A stretch of DNA of 64,000 nt from Pseudomonas congelans (GCF_900103225.1 NZ_FNJH01000006.1:248001-312000); one strand, 5' to 3'; counted from the stretch's first letter, positions 17,910 to 27,898 are shown. Translations and numbers: made by a program. Notes: generated by a model not told the origin, from the sequence alone.

Positions 17910-18902
17910 TCAGCTGTCAGTCAAATGCAGTAACTGAGCGATCTGCGCTTTACGGGTGACACCGAGCTTGTTGTAGATCTTTCTCAAGTGGTGCCGGACT
18001 GTGCAGGGCGACATACCGATGTTGCGTGCGACTTCCTTGTAAGTCTGGCCGACCGCAAAGCCTCGGGCGACCTGAAGTTCGCGCGTGCTCAACAGCTCCA
18101 GACTGCTGCGTCGGCGCGCCGTCAGTAGAACGAGGTCGCCTACGGGCTGCGACGTGATGTGCAGGTTCTGACTCGAATAGCCCTCTTGGGGGTTGCACTG
18201 TCGAGGCAGGCGATTGGACGGTCTGTCAGGCCATTCCGAGCCCAGCATCGACGAGAATGCAGGCTCCATGGAAAGCAGCACGCCGTAACGATCGCTCACC
18301 GCCATGGCGGTCTCGTCGTAAGCACCCTGGGTTTCCCGCAGGGTCGTGAGCGTGCGCAGATAACTGGCCTGTTCGGCGGCGACTAGATGCGGCATCAGCC
18401 ACTCGATCAGGCGCTTGTCCAAGGGCGAAAAGGGCGTGTGGTCGGCCGAGCGAAACAGCGTCAAATGCACACCCTGCTGGGTGTGCGGGTCGGTCAGGAC
18501 AATGCCCAGCGCGAAGCAAAGGTCGTACTGGCGTCCGAGTTCGGCAAGCGCGGAAGGTGCATCCGCTGCCGTGCAGTGAATGACCTGACAGACGCCCTGG
18601 GTCTGATGCATTCTGCCGACGCTGGCGTCCGAGGTCTTGAGTTGCTCCCACTCGGCGGCGTAACCGCTGGGCAGGCCGAGCAAAAAGGAACTGTGCTCGA
18701 CGGGCCAGTTGTCACGCCAGGTGGATCTTCCCCACCAGGCCTTGTCGAACTGCACCAGCGCGCGCACCCGCTCAAGCGCCTGTTGATGGAACGTAGAGAT
18801 CGACGCGCTGCTGACCTCGGTCTGAAGCTCGAGAATCACCTCGTTCAAGGCTTCAACGACCTGACAGGAAACACTGTCCAGGGATGTTGTATCGCTGATC
18901 AT
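17910..18902 (-). CDS. LuxR-type transcriptional regulator
   Basis: A 330-residue regulator. The C-terminal LuxR helix-turn-helix is at about 265-325 (LSTRELQVARGFAVGQTYKEV, then SPCTVRHHLRKIYNKLG). The N-terminal 250 residues are a poorly conserved sensory region with no clear acyl-homoserine-lactone pocket, no receiver and no ATPase domain. It is the first gene of a likely operon with the MetA-type protein and the amidase, so it is probably their pathway regulator. Ligand unknown. It also borders morA, whose stop is 138 bp beyond its start. Confidence 0.8.
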   Translation of the reverse strand: MISDTTSLDSVSCQVVEALNEVILELQTEVSSASISTFHQQALERVRALVQFDKAWWGRSTWRDNWPVEHSSFLLGLPSGYAAEWEQLKTSDASVGRMHQTQGVCQVIHCTAADAPSALAELGRQYDLCFALGIVLTDPHTQQGVHLTLFRSADHTPFSPLDKRLIEWLMPHLVAAEQASYLRTLTTLRETQGAYDETAMAVSDRYGVLLSMEPAFSSMLGSEWPDRPSNRLPRQCNPQEGYSSQNLHITSQPVGDLVLLTARRRSSLELLSTRELQVARGFAVGQTYKEVARNIGMSPCTVRHHLRKIYNKLGVTRKAQIAQLLHLTDS

Positions 18903-19040
18903 GCTACCCCCTTGTGTTCTTTGTTATGGGTAGAGCGCTCGCTGTCATTGACGCTGTGCGAGGCAGTGGCTCAAGTCTACTCATATTCAAGGGTTCGGCT
19001 ATCGTTCAAATGTACGATGGCCGGGGCGCCAGGCTTGCCC

Positions 19041-22000
19041 TCAATCCAGCATGAACAATGCGTCATTGCTGAATTGCGCTTCGAACTGCGCGGGGGGCAT
19101 CGGGCGGCCGAACAGGTAGCCCTGCACTTCGTCGCAGTCATGTTCGCGAAGAAACTCCAGCTGCTCATGGGTCTCCACGCCTTCGGCGATCACCGAGAGG
19201 TTCAGGCTGTGGGCCATGGCGATGATAGCGCGGGCGATCTGGGCGTCCTGCTCGCCGGACGGCAGGCCATCGACGAAGGTGCGGTCGATCTTCAGTACGT
19301 CGATCGGGAACTGTTTGAGGTAGTTCAGCGACGAGTAGCCGGTGCCGAAGTCATCGACTGCGATGCTCAGGCCAAGGTTTTTGAGGCCATCGAGGATCTG
19401 CATGGCCTCGTTGACCTCGCGCATCAGGATGCTTTCGGTCAGTTCCAGCTCCAGGCAGGCGGGCGACAGGCCGGTCTGTTCGAGTATATGGGCGATACGC
19501 TTGCCGAGCTGACCGTCCGAGAACTGCCGTGCCGAGATGTTGACCGACACCTTGGGCACGCGAACCCTGGCCTGATGCCAGTGTTTGAGTTGGCGGCAGG
19601 CTTCGGTCAGGACCCAGTCGCCGACCTCCACGACCAGCCCGAGCTCTTCGAGCACCGGGATGAAGTCGTTGGGCGGCACCAGTCCGCGGCGTGGATGGCG
19701 CCAGCGCAACAGGGCTTCCGCGCCCGTCAGGCGTTTGCCGTCGCCGCTGAACTGCGGTTGGTAGAAGAGGGTGAACTCCTTCTGCTCCAGGGCATGGCGC
19801 AAGTCGCTTTCCAGCTCCAGACGCTCCAGAGCCGTGGCATTCATGTCCGCCTGATAGAACTGGAAGTTGTTCTTGCCGCGCTCTTTGGCGTGATACATCG
19901 CCGTGTCGGCGTTCTTCATCAACTGACTCAGTTCCTTGCCGTCCTGCGGGCTGAGGGCAATGCCGATACTGGCGGTCACGAAGAACTCGCGGCCTTCCAG
20001 TACAAACGGCGTAATCAGGCTGGTCAGAATGCGTTCGGCAACGTGAATGGCGCGATTCAGCGCGGCTTCGCGGGTTTCATCCGGTTCCAGGAGCAGGGTG
20101 AATTCATCACCCCCCATGCGCGCCACAGTGTCGTCAACCGACACACAGGCGAGCAGCCGCGTGGCCATTTCCTGCAACATCCGGTCGCCGGCAGCATGGC
20201 CCAGTGAGTCATTGATCGGTTTGAAACGGTCGAGGTCGAGGAACATCAGCACGACCCAGGCCTGTTGGCGTTCGGCGTGCTGCAGTGCCGAATGCAGGCG
20301 ATCCTGGAAGAGGGTGCGGTTGGGCAGGTGAGTCAGCGCGTCGTAGTACGCCAGACGGTGGATCCGGTCCTCGCTGGCCTTGCGTTCGCTGATATCGCTG
20401 AAGAAGCACACGTAGCTGGCCAGATCGCCTTCATCGTCGAGGACTGCGGTAATGCCGACCCAGGCCGGATAGTGCTCGCCGTTACGGCGCTTGAGCCTGA
20501 TTTCACCTTCCCACGTGCCTTGTCCGTTCAACTGCCTGAGGATATGGCGCAGGCGGGTTTCCTGTTCGGATTCCACGGTGAGCATGCCCGGCAACTGATC
20601 GAGCACCTGGGCCACTTCATAGCCACTGACGCGGGTAAAGGCCTCGTTGGCCTGCACGATATAGCCGGCGGGGTCGGTAATCAGAATGGCGGAAGTCGAA
20701 TGCTCGAATACCGTGGCAGCCATGCGCAGGTCTTTCTCGGCCCGACGCTGCTGACTGATGTCCCTGCCCACGCCGAAGATGCCCTCGAAATTGCCGTGTT
20801 CGCCCCACACCAGAACCACGCGCAGTTCCACCGGGATCTTGCTACCGTCGGCACGCAGGCAGTCGAAAAGGAACATTCGGATGGTGACTTCTTCGCGCAG
20901 CCTGGCGAGTTCCTGAGGTTTGTCGAGGACCTTGTCGATGCGGTCCATGAGTGCATCAAAACCGACTATTTGCTGGGGGTTGGCAATGGCGGCGGACCAG
21001 CCGTTCTGCAGGATCCACTCGGCGCTGTAGCCCAGTGCACGTTCTACCGAAGGGCTGACGTAGTTGACTGCCAGCCGGCCGTCGGTGGAGAAAATCACAT
21101 CGCTGATGCTTTCAGCGAGCATGCGGTAACGCTGTTCGCTGTCACGCAGCGACTGGCTGGACGCGACCTGCTCGGTAATGTCCTTGGCAATGCCTATGAT
21201 ACGGGTGACCCGGTCCTCTGCATCCCAGGCCAGCGCCTGCTCGCGAATGTCGAAAGACCGCCAGTTGCTCTCGCGATCCCGAAAGCGCAGCACGCGTTGC
21301 AGTAATTCATTGTGCCCGTGGTGACGCTGGCGCAGGCGCATGTCCTGATAGTTTCGGGCGTCGTCGGGGTGCAGCAGGACTTCCCAGAAGAACTCGCCCA
21401 TGGCGTTCAGTTCTGACTTGCTGTAACCCAGCGTGTAGCCGAAGTGGTGGTTGCTGTAGATCACCCGCTGGCTGAGCACGTCCTGAACGTACAAATGGTC
21501 CGGTACGGTTCTTACCACGTCGGACCAGAAGCTCTCGCGGTCCAGCAACGAAAGCTCGACCTGTTTACGGCTGGTGATGTCGCCAATGCTGAGAATCACG
21601 GCATCGAAGTCGCTGCGTGTCTCGGGCAGGCGCATGACCAGCCACAGGTGCTGATCCTGACCGTCTGCGCGGGTCAGACAGATTTCCAGTTCCAGCCGTG
21701 GCTGCCCGGTGAGAACCGCCTGAATGATCGGAATGCCGACGCCCGGACGCGAGCGCGATTCGCCCTCGATCAACGGTTGCCATGCCTGTTCGCTGTGCTC
21801 GATGTTCAGCAGGCTTAGGGCAACTTCGTTGAGTTCGCTGATGTGCAATTGCTGCAACAGGCGTCTAAGGGATGCCGGCTGGCTCTTGAGCAGACGCTCG
21901 AAGTCCTCTTCGCTACTGACCTCGAGTGCTTCCAGTTGCTCCTGAAGGCCGGACATGTCCATTACACAGATTGCAACGCCCGCGCCCTCGAAGATATCCC

Positions 22001-22877
22001 GGTAGCGGCGTCGGCTCTGCAGCATCTGGCGCTGGCGTCTGCGCAGGCTCATCAGCGCGATCAACGGCAGAATCGAAAGCAGCAGGCCGATCAGGCACTT
22101 GCCGATCAGTGGCGCAAGCAGTTCGCTGCGGGCCTTGTAGGTGTCGAACAGCCCTCGCAGTTGCCAGTCACTGTTGTTCAGCGGTTGAAGCAGGATGGTG
22201 TCGGACAGGCCACTGTCCGCTTCGTTGGCGGGCACCGGTTCATGGAGGATGACCCGCTGCGTCTTGCGCTGTTCGAGACGCCACAGGTGCTGAAAGTCCT
22301 GAGCCGGCTGGCTGGCAAGTTCCTTCAAGGCTTCGGGCGCCACGCGCAATGCCCAGTAATCGCCGCTCACGCCGTTGCCCAGGCGAATCAGTACATAGAT
22401 CTGGTTGCCGTCTTCGGAGCCGGTATAGAAGTAGGGGCGACCCCGCGCCTGTTTCATGGCTTGTTCGAGAAACTCACCGTCGCGCGAGGCCTCGGCGCTG
22501 TCACTGACAATCTCACCCTCCGGGTTCAGGCGAGCGACGCTGCGCAGCGCGGGCAGGGCAGTGCGCAGGTTCAGCAGCGTCGTAGGCTGCTCCAGCCGCT
22601 CCCCGGAGGATAGCGCCTCGTCCAGCAGATTCATGGCGATCTGCGCCTTGAGCGCCATGTTCAGACTCATCCGGTCGGAAAGCTGGACGCTGTACTCCAG
22701 ACTGCGCTGGCGCTGGCGCTCCTGAGTCTGGTGAAACTGCTCGATCAGTTGCCAGAGCAACAGGGCAAGCACCACCAGTACCAGCCCCGCCAGCATACCT
22801 TTCACTGACCCACGCAAAGGCCTGGTCGCACTGTCTTTAGCGACACTGGATGAGGACAGAGGCGTTGAAGTGGGCAA
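19041..22877 (-). CDS. morA: PAS-GGDEF-EAL membrane c-di-GMP enzyme (MorA ortholog)
   Basis: A 1278-residue bifunctional c-di-GMP protein. Order: TM1 at about 29-47, a periplasmic sensor region, TM2 near 262-285, several PAS/PAC repeats (about 290-835), a GGDEF domain with intact MGGDEF, and an EAL domain with EALLRW, NIS, ELTES, DDFGTGYSS and KIDR catalytic motifs. The inhibitory I-site reads SVDD instead of RxxD. The size equals P. putida MorA and the position beside glyA matches P. aeruginosa PA4601, which controls motility and biofilm. Translation likely starts at a TTG with AGGAA upstream; the next ATG is 27 codons downstream, at the edge of TM1. Confidence 0.9.
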   Translation of the reverse strand: MPTSTPLSSSSVAKDSATRPLRGSVKGMLAGLVLVVLALLLWQLIEQFHQTQERQRQRSLEYSVQLSDRMSLNMALKAQIAMNLLDEALSSGERLEQPTTLLNLRTALPALRSVARLNPEGEIVSDSAEASRDGEFLEQAMKQARGRPYFYTGSEDGNQIYVLIRLGNGVSGDYWALRVAPEALKELASQPAQDFQHLWRLEQRKTQRVILHEPVPANEADSGLSDTILLQPLNNSDWQLRGLFDTYKARSELLAPLIGKCLIGLLLSILPLIALMSLRRRQRQMLQSRRRYRDIFEGAGVAICVMDMSGLQEQLEALEVSSEEDFERLLKSQPASLRRLLQQLHISELNEVALSLLNIEHSEQAWQPLIEGESRSRPGVGIPIIQAVLTGQPRLELEICLTRADGQDQHLWLVMRLPETRSDFDAVILSIGDITSRKQVELSLLDRESFWSDVVRTVPDHLYVQDVLSQRVIYSNHHFGYTLGYSKSELNAMGEFFWEVLLHPDDARNYQDMRLRQRHHGHNELLQRVLRFRDRESNWRSFDIREQALAWDAEDRVTRIIGIAKDITEQVASSQSLRDSEQRYRMLAESISDVIFSTDGRLAVNYVSPSVERALGYSAEWILQNGWSAAIANPQQIVGFDALMDRIDKVLDKPQELARLREEVTIRMFLFDCLRADGSKIPVELRVVLVWGEHGNFEGIFGVGRDISQQRRAEKDLRMAATVFEHSTSAILITDPAGYIVQANEAFTRVSGYEVAQVLDQLPGMLTVESEQETRLRHILRQLNGQGTWEGEIRLKRRNGEHYPAWVGITAVLDDEGDLASYVCFFSDISERKASEDRIHRLAYYDALTHLPNRTLFQDRLHSALQHAERQQAWVVLMFLDLDRFKPINDSLGHAAGDRMLQEMATRLLACVSVDDTVARMGGDEFTLLLEPDETREAALNRAIHVAERILTSLITPFVLEGREFFVTASIGIALSPQDGKELSQLMKNADTAMYHAKERGKNNFQFYQADMNATALERLELESDLRHALEQKEFTLFYQPQFSGDGKRLTGAEALLRWRHPRRGLVPPNDFIPVLEELGLVVEVGDWVLTEACRQLKHWHQARVRVPKVSVNISARQFSDGQLGKRIAHILEQTGLSPACLELELTESILMREVNEAMQILDGLKNLGLSIAVDDFGTGYSSLNYLKQFPIDVLKIDRTFVDGLPSGEQDAQIARAIIAMAHSLNLSVIAEGVETHEQLEFLREHDCDEVQGYLFGRPMPPAQFEAQFSNDALFMLD

Positions 22878-23260
22878 ATCGCTGTTCCTGACTGCTGGAC
22901 TGAAGCAGTGATGCTTTATGTAAAATAGCTGGGTCGGCCGAAGAGGGCGGCTAGCATGCCTTTAGTTGTGGCAAAGTGCCAGTCCTGTTGGGCCGTATCG
23001 TTTGCCCTGCACGCAGCATTCGGGTAGCTTTGCGCAACGCGTGGTATCCACCGACTCCTGCATGAGTGACTCCACTTTTTGCAATATCAATCAGGCTTTA
23101 TATTTGCCAGCACTGGCCCGATATGTTTCCAACTGAGTTTATTCAAGGCTCGGAACGGTCTCGCGGCAAGTCTCAAGGACAAATAAAAGCTTTTTTCCGG
23201 CCGGAGCTTTAAGCTCGTTACCCAAATCGGTCCTCATTACAGACGCTAGGTTTTCATTTC
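22878..23260. promoter_or_regulatory. Divergent intergenic region between morA and ettA
   Basis: 383 bp without a credible gene in any frame. It should hold the morA and ettA promoters. The segment before ettA is AT-rich with TTTTTTCC and an AGCTTTAAGCT palindrome near 23200-23216. No named operator was recognised. Confidence 0.4.
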
Positions 23261-24925
23261 ATGGCTCAATACGTCTACACCATGCATCGGCTGAGCAAAG
23301 TTGTGCCGCCGAAGCGTGAAATCCTGAAAAACATCTCTCTGTCTTTTTTCCCCGGTGCCAAGATCGGTGTGCTGGGCCTCAACGGCTCGGGTAAATCCAC
23401 GCTGTTGAAAATCATGGCGGGTGTCGACACCGAGTTTGATGGCGAAGCGCGTCCGATGCCGGAGCTCAATGTGGGTTATCTGCCGCAGGAGCCACAACTT
23501 GACCCGAACAAGACGGTCCGTGAGGTCGTGGAAGAGGCGGTCAGCGTGATCAAGGACGCCCAGGCGCGTCTCGATCAGGTCTACGCCGAATATGCCGAGC
23601 CGGACGCCGATTTCGACAAGCTGGCGGCCGAGCAGGCCAAGCTCGAATCCATCCTGCAGGCCAGCGATGGCCATAACCTGGAGCGTCAGCTGGAAGTCGC
23701 CGCCGACGCGCTGCGCCTGCCGGCCTGGGATGCGAAGGTTGCGGTCCTTTCCGGTGGCGAAAAGCGCCGTGTCGCGCTGTGCCGCCTGCTGCTCTCCGCA
23801 CCGGACATGCTGCTCCTCGACGAACCGACCAACCACCTGGATGCCGACTCTGTCGCCTGGCTGGAGCATTTCCTCCACGACTTCCCGGGGACTGTGGTTG
23901 CCATCACGCACGACCGTTACTTCCTGGATAACGTGGCTGGCTGGATTCTGGAACTCGACCGCGGCGCGGGCATTCCTTACGAGGGCAACTATTCGGGCTG
24001 GCTTGAAGCCAAGTCCGACCGCCTGGCGCAGGAATCCAAGCAGCAGACCGCTCACGAAAAAGCCATGAAAGACGAGCTGGAATGGGTCCGCAAGGGTGCC
24101 AAGGCGCGTCAGTCCAAATCCAAGGCGCGTCTGCAACGCTTCGAAGAAATGCAGTCGCAGGAATTCCAGAAGCGCAGCGAGACCAACGAGATCTACATCC
24201 CGGCCGGTCCGCGTCTGGGCGACAAGGTTATCGAGTTCAAGAACGTCACCAAGGGCTATGGCGACCGCGTGTTGATCGACAACCTGTCGTTCTCCATGCC
24301 CAAAGGCGCCATCGTGGGTGTGATCGGCGGTAACGGTGCCGGTAAGTCGACGTTGTTCCGCATGCTGATGGGCAAGGAACAGCCGGACTCGGGTAGCATC
24401 GAAGTCGGTGAAACCGTGCAGCTGGCCTGCGTGGACCAGAGCCGTGATGACCTGGACGGCAGCAAGTCGGTATTCCAGGCAGTGTCAGACGGTTCCGATG
24501 TGATCCGTATCGGCAACTATGAGATTCCGTCGCGTACCTATGTCGGTCGCTTCAACTTCAAGGGTGGCGATCAGCAGAAGTTCGTCAAGGACTTGTCCGG
24601 TGGTGAGCGTGGTCGTCTGCACCTGGCGTTGACCCTGAAAGAGGGCGGCAACGTGCTGCTGCTCGACGAACCGTCCAACGATCTTGACGTGGAAACCCTG
24701 CGTTCACTGGAGGAAGCGCTGCTGGACTTCCCGGGCGCTGCCATTGTGATCTCTCACGATCGGTGGTTCCTTGACCGTGTCGCCACGCACATCCTGGCGT
24801 ACGAAGACGATTCGCAAGCGATCTTCTTCGAAGGCAACTACACCGAGTATGAAGCGGATCGCAAGAAGCGTCTGGGCGAAGCTGCTGCTCAACCGCATCG
24901 AGTGCGTCACAAAAAGCTGGCCTGA
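23261..24925 (+). CDS. ettA: Energy-dependent translational throttle ATPase (ABC-F)
   Basis: A 554-residue soluble ABC-F protein with two ATPase domains: Walker A GLNGSGKST and GGNGAGKST, signatures LSGGEKRRVALC and LSGGERGRLHLA, and Walker B LLLDEPTNHLD and LLLDEPSNDLD. The charged linker between them (KAMKDELEWVRKGAKARQSK) is the P-site tRNA interaction motif. EttA binds the ribosomal E site and slows the first elongation step when ATP is low. Length agrees with E. coli EttA (555). Single gene, convergent with the GreB-like gene. Confidence 0.96.
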   Translation: MAQYVYTMHRLSKVVPPKREILKNISLSFFPGAKIGVLGLNGSGKSTLLKIMAGVDTEFDGEARPMPELNVGYLPQEPQLDPNKTVREVVEEAVSVIKDAQARLDQVYAEYAEPDADFDKLAAEQAKLESILQASDGHNLERQLEVAADALRLPAWDAKVAVLSGGEKRRVALCRLLLSAPDMLLLDEPTNHLDADSVAWLEHFLHDFPGTVVAITHDRYFLDNVAGWILELDRGAGIPYEGNYSGWLEAKSDRLAQESKQQTAHEKAMKDELEWVRKGAKARQSKSKARLQRFEEMQSQEFQKRSETNEIYIPAGPRLGDKVIEFKNVTKGYGDRVLIDNLSFSMPKGAIVGVIGGNGAGKSTLFRMLMGKEQPDSGSIEVGETVQLACVDQSRDDLDGSKSVFQAVSDGSDVIRIGNYEIPSRTYVGRFNFKGGDQQKFVKDLSGGERGRLHLALTLKEGGNVLLLDEPSNDLDVETLRSLEEALLDFPGAAIVISHDRWFLDRVATHILAYEDDSQAIFFEGNYTEYEADRKKRLGEAAAQPHRVRHKKLA

Positions 24926-24940
24926 TCAGCGTTCAGGCAC

Positions 24941-24966
24941 GCGCCGCTCTTTGCAAGGAGCGGCGC
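24941..24966. terminator. GC-rich hairpin between convergent ettA and the GreA/B-like gene
   Basis: A perfect 9-bp stem (24941-24949 with 24958-24966). Neither side has a strong T-tract, so termination is only probable. Confidence 0.5.
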
Positions 24967-24985
24967 TGCCGTCGGTTGGCCTGGC

Positions 24986-25483
24986 TCACGCGTCAGGTTC
25001 GATCAGCAACACTTCAATCGACTGATCGCCCGCCGGGCGCTGCCACAACACTTCATCGCCTTTCTGCGCGCCAATCAGGGCGCGGCCCAGTGGCGACCCC
25101 CAATTGATCAGCCCTTTGGCTGCATCGGCCTGATCCTCTCCGACCAAGTGCACGCGCTGCTGGTTATCCTGTTCATCCGCGAACGTCACCCAGCTGCCGA
25201 TCTGCACTTTTTCGGTCGACACGGCCGGTGCGACGACCTGCGCGCTTTGCAGGCGCTGATTGAAGTAACGCAAATCGCGTTCAAGGTCGGCCAGTCGCTG
25301 CTTGTCCGCCGCTTCGCCCAACGCAGTTTGCGTACTGTGCTGCGCCTGCAGGCTGCTGACGTGTTTCTTCAACAAGGTCAGGCCTTCGGCAGTAACGTAG
25401 TTGATCTGTGTGCTGACCAGCCGCTCTACCGGTTGCTCGGCCTCGGCGGCAGCGTTGTCTTCGTTTACGAATGCGCGGCTCAT
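24986..25483 (-). CDS. GreA/GreB-family transcription factor
   Basis: A 165-residue protein with a C-terminal GreA/B FKBP-like domain (VQIGSWVTFADEQDNQQRVHLVGEDQADAAKGLINWGSP spans the core, with SPLGRALIGAQKGDEV the signature). The N-terminal part is helical and could form the coiled coil that enters the RNA polymerase secondary channel, but it is shorter and more divergent than in GreA or GreB. It may be a Gre-like accessory factor rather than a cleavage factor. Preceded by GGAGGACA. Related proteins are common as extra Gre paralogues in Pseudomonas. Confidence 0.75.
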   Translation of the reverse strand: MSRAFVNEDNAAAEAEQPVERLVSTQINYVTAEGLTLLKKHVSSLQAQHSTQTALGEAADKQRLADLERDLRYFNQRLQSAQVVAPAVSTEKVQIGSWVTFADEQDNQQRVHLVGEDQADAAKGLINWGSPLGRALIGAQKGDEVLWQRPAGDQSIEVLLIEPDA

Positions 25484-25556
25484 GAAATGTCCTCCCTAAT
25501 AGGCTTTGGGCCACAGCAGGGCATCATTGGTTTCGTCGAATTGCGCAAGTGTCGGA

Positions 25557-25910
25557 TCAGTTCGGGCGGTAGGCCTTGGCGGCACTTCGGGTCTTTTCCC
25601 GCTCCCAGGCGCGGTCACGCTCATTGAAGACCTGACCGGGATCGAGCCGGTCGCGATTGTCCTGGGACGTCTCGCACTGACGAAAGCCATCGGTCCAGCC
25701 TTCGGCGTAGAGCTTGTCTTTCAGGTAACGGGGCACGTTCTTGCGGAATTGGCCGGTAGTGGCGCCTGCTGCGTCCCTGCCGCTGCTGCAGCCATCCTGA
25801 TAGCCGTCTGCAAAACCCGGCGGATAACCCTCGGCCAGCATCTGGTCACGGGTGGACTGACAACCCGCCAGCACGATGGCCAGCGACAACAACAGCCAAT
25901 ACCGCTTCAT
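25557..25910 (-). CDS. Predicted lipoprotein of unknown function
   Basis: A 117-residue protein with a lipoprotein signal: MKRYWLLLSLAIVLAGC, lipobox LAGC, Cys17 the acylation site. The mature part has repeated GY.DG/GW.DG segments (GYPPGFADGYQDGCSSG, AEGWTDGFRQCE) and two extra cysteines. The residue after Cys is Gln, so outer-membrane sorting is expected. I do not recognise the family. A stretch of 73 bp separates it from the Gre-like gene. Confidence 0.75.
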   Translation of the reverse strand: MKRYWLLLSLAIVLAGCQSTRDQMLAEGYPPGFADGYQDGCSSGRDAAGATTGQFRKNVPRYLKDKLYAEGWTDGFRQCETSQDNRDRLDPGQVFNERDRAWEREKTRSAAKAYRPN

Positions 25911-26044
25911 GGTGATTCCCTCTGCTTATGAGAGGAGTCTAGAAGGTAAATTGTGAGTTATTCGTAAAAGCGATGTAGGGAGCGTGTAACGGCAGTGTGC
26001 TTTTATTTTCGGCGAACACTGCCAGCGATTCACTACTGACCCGG

Positions 26045-27898
26045 TCAGTAGTGATACCACTTCACCTCGAGCATCACCTCGTTCTGCGGCGAGCTCATCT
26101 GGCTGAATTCGCGCTGGGCGCTCAGGCGCAGGCCGAGGTTGCGGGACAGTTCCCATTGCTGGTTGAGGCTGAAGCTGCGGCGTACTTCGCCGTTGGTGAA
26201 ATAGTCGCCCTTGGCTTCCAGGCTGAGGTTGCCCAGCGGGTTGCGCCACAGCACGCCAGTGTTGAAGCCTGCGGCAGGGGAGATGAATTCGGCGAAATCG
26301 TTGTTGTGCTCGACCCGCACGGTGCCCAATGCAAAGCCGAGCATGTCGTCGGCCAGCTGCCAGGTGCCGCCGCCACCACCGTTGACGTGGCTGACCAGGT
26401 TTTCGTCGCCGTGCTTGCCGAGAACCCGTTCCAGACCGCCGGTGACTTGCCATGACCAGGGTTTGAGCAGCTCGGTACGCGGAGTCAGTGAGCGAATGGT
26501 CGCCAGGTCCAGTTGCTGCACCTGCCAGTCATTGCCTTCGTACTGACGCACCTTGAGCTGAAGAATCTCGATCTGCGCGCCCAGCGGGAAGCCATAGGCG
26601 TTGTCGTTCAGGTCGTGATAGGCCATGCGCAGGCCATATTCGGCAAACGCCTTGTCACCGCGTGTGCCCGCTCCCAGCTGCCAGGTGCGTGATTCATGGC
26701 CTTCTTCCGGCAGGCCGGGGCGCGGGATGTCCAGTTGTGGCGGCGGGTTCTGATTGATCGCCTGCAACAGCTCGAAGCTGCGTTGCGAGCGTTGCGTATC
26801 GCGCTCAAGACCGTTGGCGCGGTAACGCTCCAGACGATAGGCGGCGTCCTGAATCAACGCGCGGCGTTCTTTGGGCTGCGCGAGGTACTCGCTGTTCTGC
26901 AGTTGTTTCTGATCGGCGCTGACCTTCAATACCCACTGTTGCTCGTCTGCATCGAGCGGTTCTGCGCGGCTCAGCAACTCGCGTTCGCGTGACGGGCGAT
27001 AGTCGATCTTCTCCACCAGCCCGGAGGCCTTGATCGCCTTGACCGTATCGGTCGGAATCGCAGTCAGGCCGAACTGATCAGTAAGCTTCAGGCCAGGGCG
27101 GGCGACTTGCAGCAATTCCAGCAGCCGGTAGGAGCAGTTTTCGTCGAAGAAGAAATAACTGAAGCGGATCTGTTTCAGCTCCCAGACGTGCTCGACCATG
27201 CGCCCGGTTTCTTCCGCAGTCAGGTTCAGCCGGTATTCCCACAGGTCACGGTTTTCCAGGCTGCGGTATTCCGAGAGTTTTTCCTGATACGGCACCAGCG
27301 CAAACAACCCCGGGTAGCCGCCTGCCAGACCTTTCCACGCATACAGAATGCTGTTGTCCATGCCTTCGATGTAGGCACCGAAGTTGATCGCGTAGCTCAG
27401 CAAGGTGGTGTTGTTGGTCTTCGCGCTGGCCGGATCGATGCGCAGCAGCGTATGGCCAAACATCGACGAGGGACTGTTGAGGTACGCGGCCGGGAAAATC
27501 AGCACCGTGCTGTCCGGGGCCACATCCTTGTACCAGGCCTTGAATTCCTTGCAGTCCGGGGTCGGCAGGTCCGTCAGGTGCAACTGGTCACGCAGCCAGC
27601 GGGTGCGTGCCGGGTACACGCACTGGGCGTGGGTCTGCTCATTGCTGACCGGTGCGTAAATAGCGTTGAGTGTAGCGCTCAGCTCCGCCTGCGGGTCGTG
27701 TGCACCGTTGGCGGCTAGAAAGAATTTCGGGTCTGTGACATAGCTGCGCCAGCCACCGAGCTTGCCGGCTTCGTAGTGACCCAGGGAAATCCAGAACGGC
27801 TGATTGGCCAATTGCTGCAAACGGTCAGCGCTGGCATGAGGTGCCGCGCACAAGGGGGCACAGACAAACAGCGCCAGTGATACAAGACGTTTGAGCAT
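26045..27898 (-). CDS. DUF4105 (Lnb N-terminal periplasmic domain) envelope protein
   Basis: A 617-residue exported protein with a signal peptide (MLKRLVSLALFVCAPLCAAPHA). The first half contains the DUF4105 domain: SSMFGHTLLRIDPAS, NFGAYIEGMDN and FSYFFFDENCSYRLLELLQ, whose conserved His and Cys resemble a papain-like or NlpC-type peptidase fold. The last 200 residues alternate polar and hydrophobic residues and end WYHY, suggesting an outer-membrane beta-barrel. Function unknown in pseudomonads. The ATG giving MLKRLV is used; a TTG start 9 bp upstream is possible. It follows the DUF3015 gene after a hairpin. Confidence 0.8.
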   Translation of the reverse strand: MLKRLVSLALFVCAPLCAAPHASADRLQQLANQPFWISLGHYEAGKLGGWRSYVTDPKFFLAANGAHDPQAELSATLNAIYAPVSNEQTHAQCVYPARTRWLRDQLHLTDLPTPDCKEFKAWYKDVAPDSTVLIFPAAYLNSPSSMFGHTLLRIDPASAKTNNTTLLSYAINFGAYIEGMDNSILYAWKGLAGGYPGLFALVPYQEKLSEYRSLENRDLWEYRLNLTAEETGRMVEHVWELKQIRFSYFFFDENCSYRLLELLQVARPGLKLTDQFGLTAIPTDTVKAIKASGLVEKIDYRPSRERELLSRAEPLDADEQQWVLKVSADQKQLQNSEYLAQPKERRALIQDAAYRLERYRANGLERDTQRSQRSFELLQAINQNPPPQLDIPRPGLPEEGHESRTWQLGAGTRGDKAFAEYGLRMAYHDLNDNAYGFPLGAQIEILQLKVRQYEGNDWQVQQLDLATIRSLTPRTELLKPWSWQVTGGLERVLGKHGDENLVSHVNGGGGGTWQLADDMLGFALGTVRVEHNNDFAEFISPAAGFNTGVLWRNPLGNLSLEAKGDYFTNGEVRRSFSLNQQWELSRNLGLRLSAQREFSQMSSPQNEVMLEVKWYHY

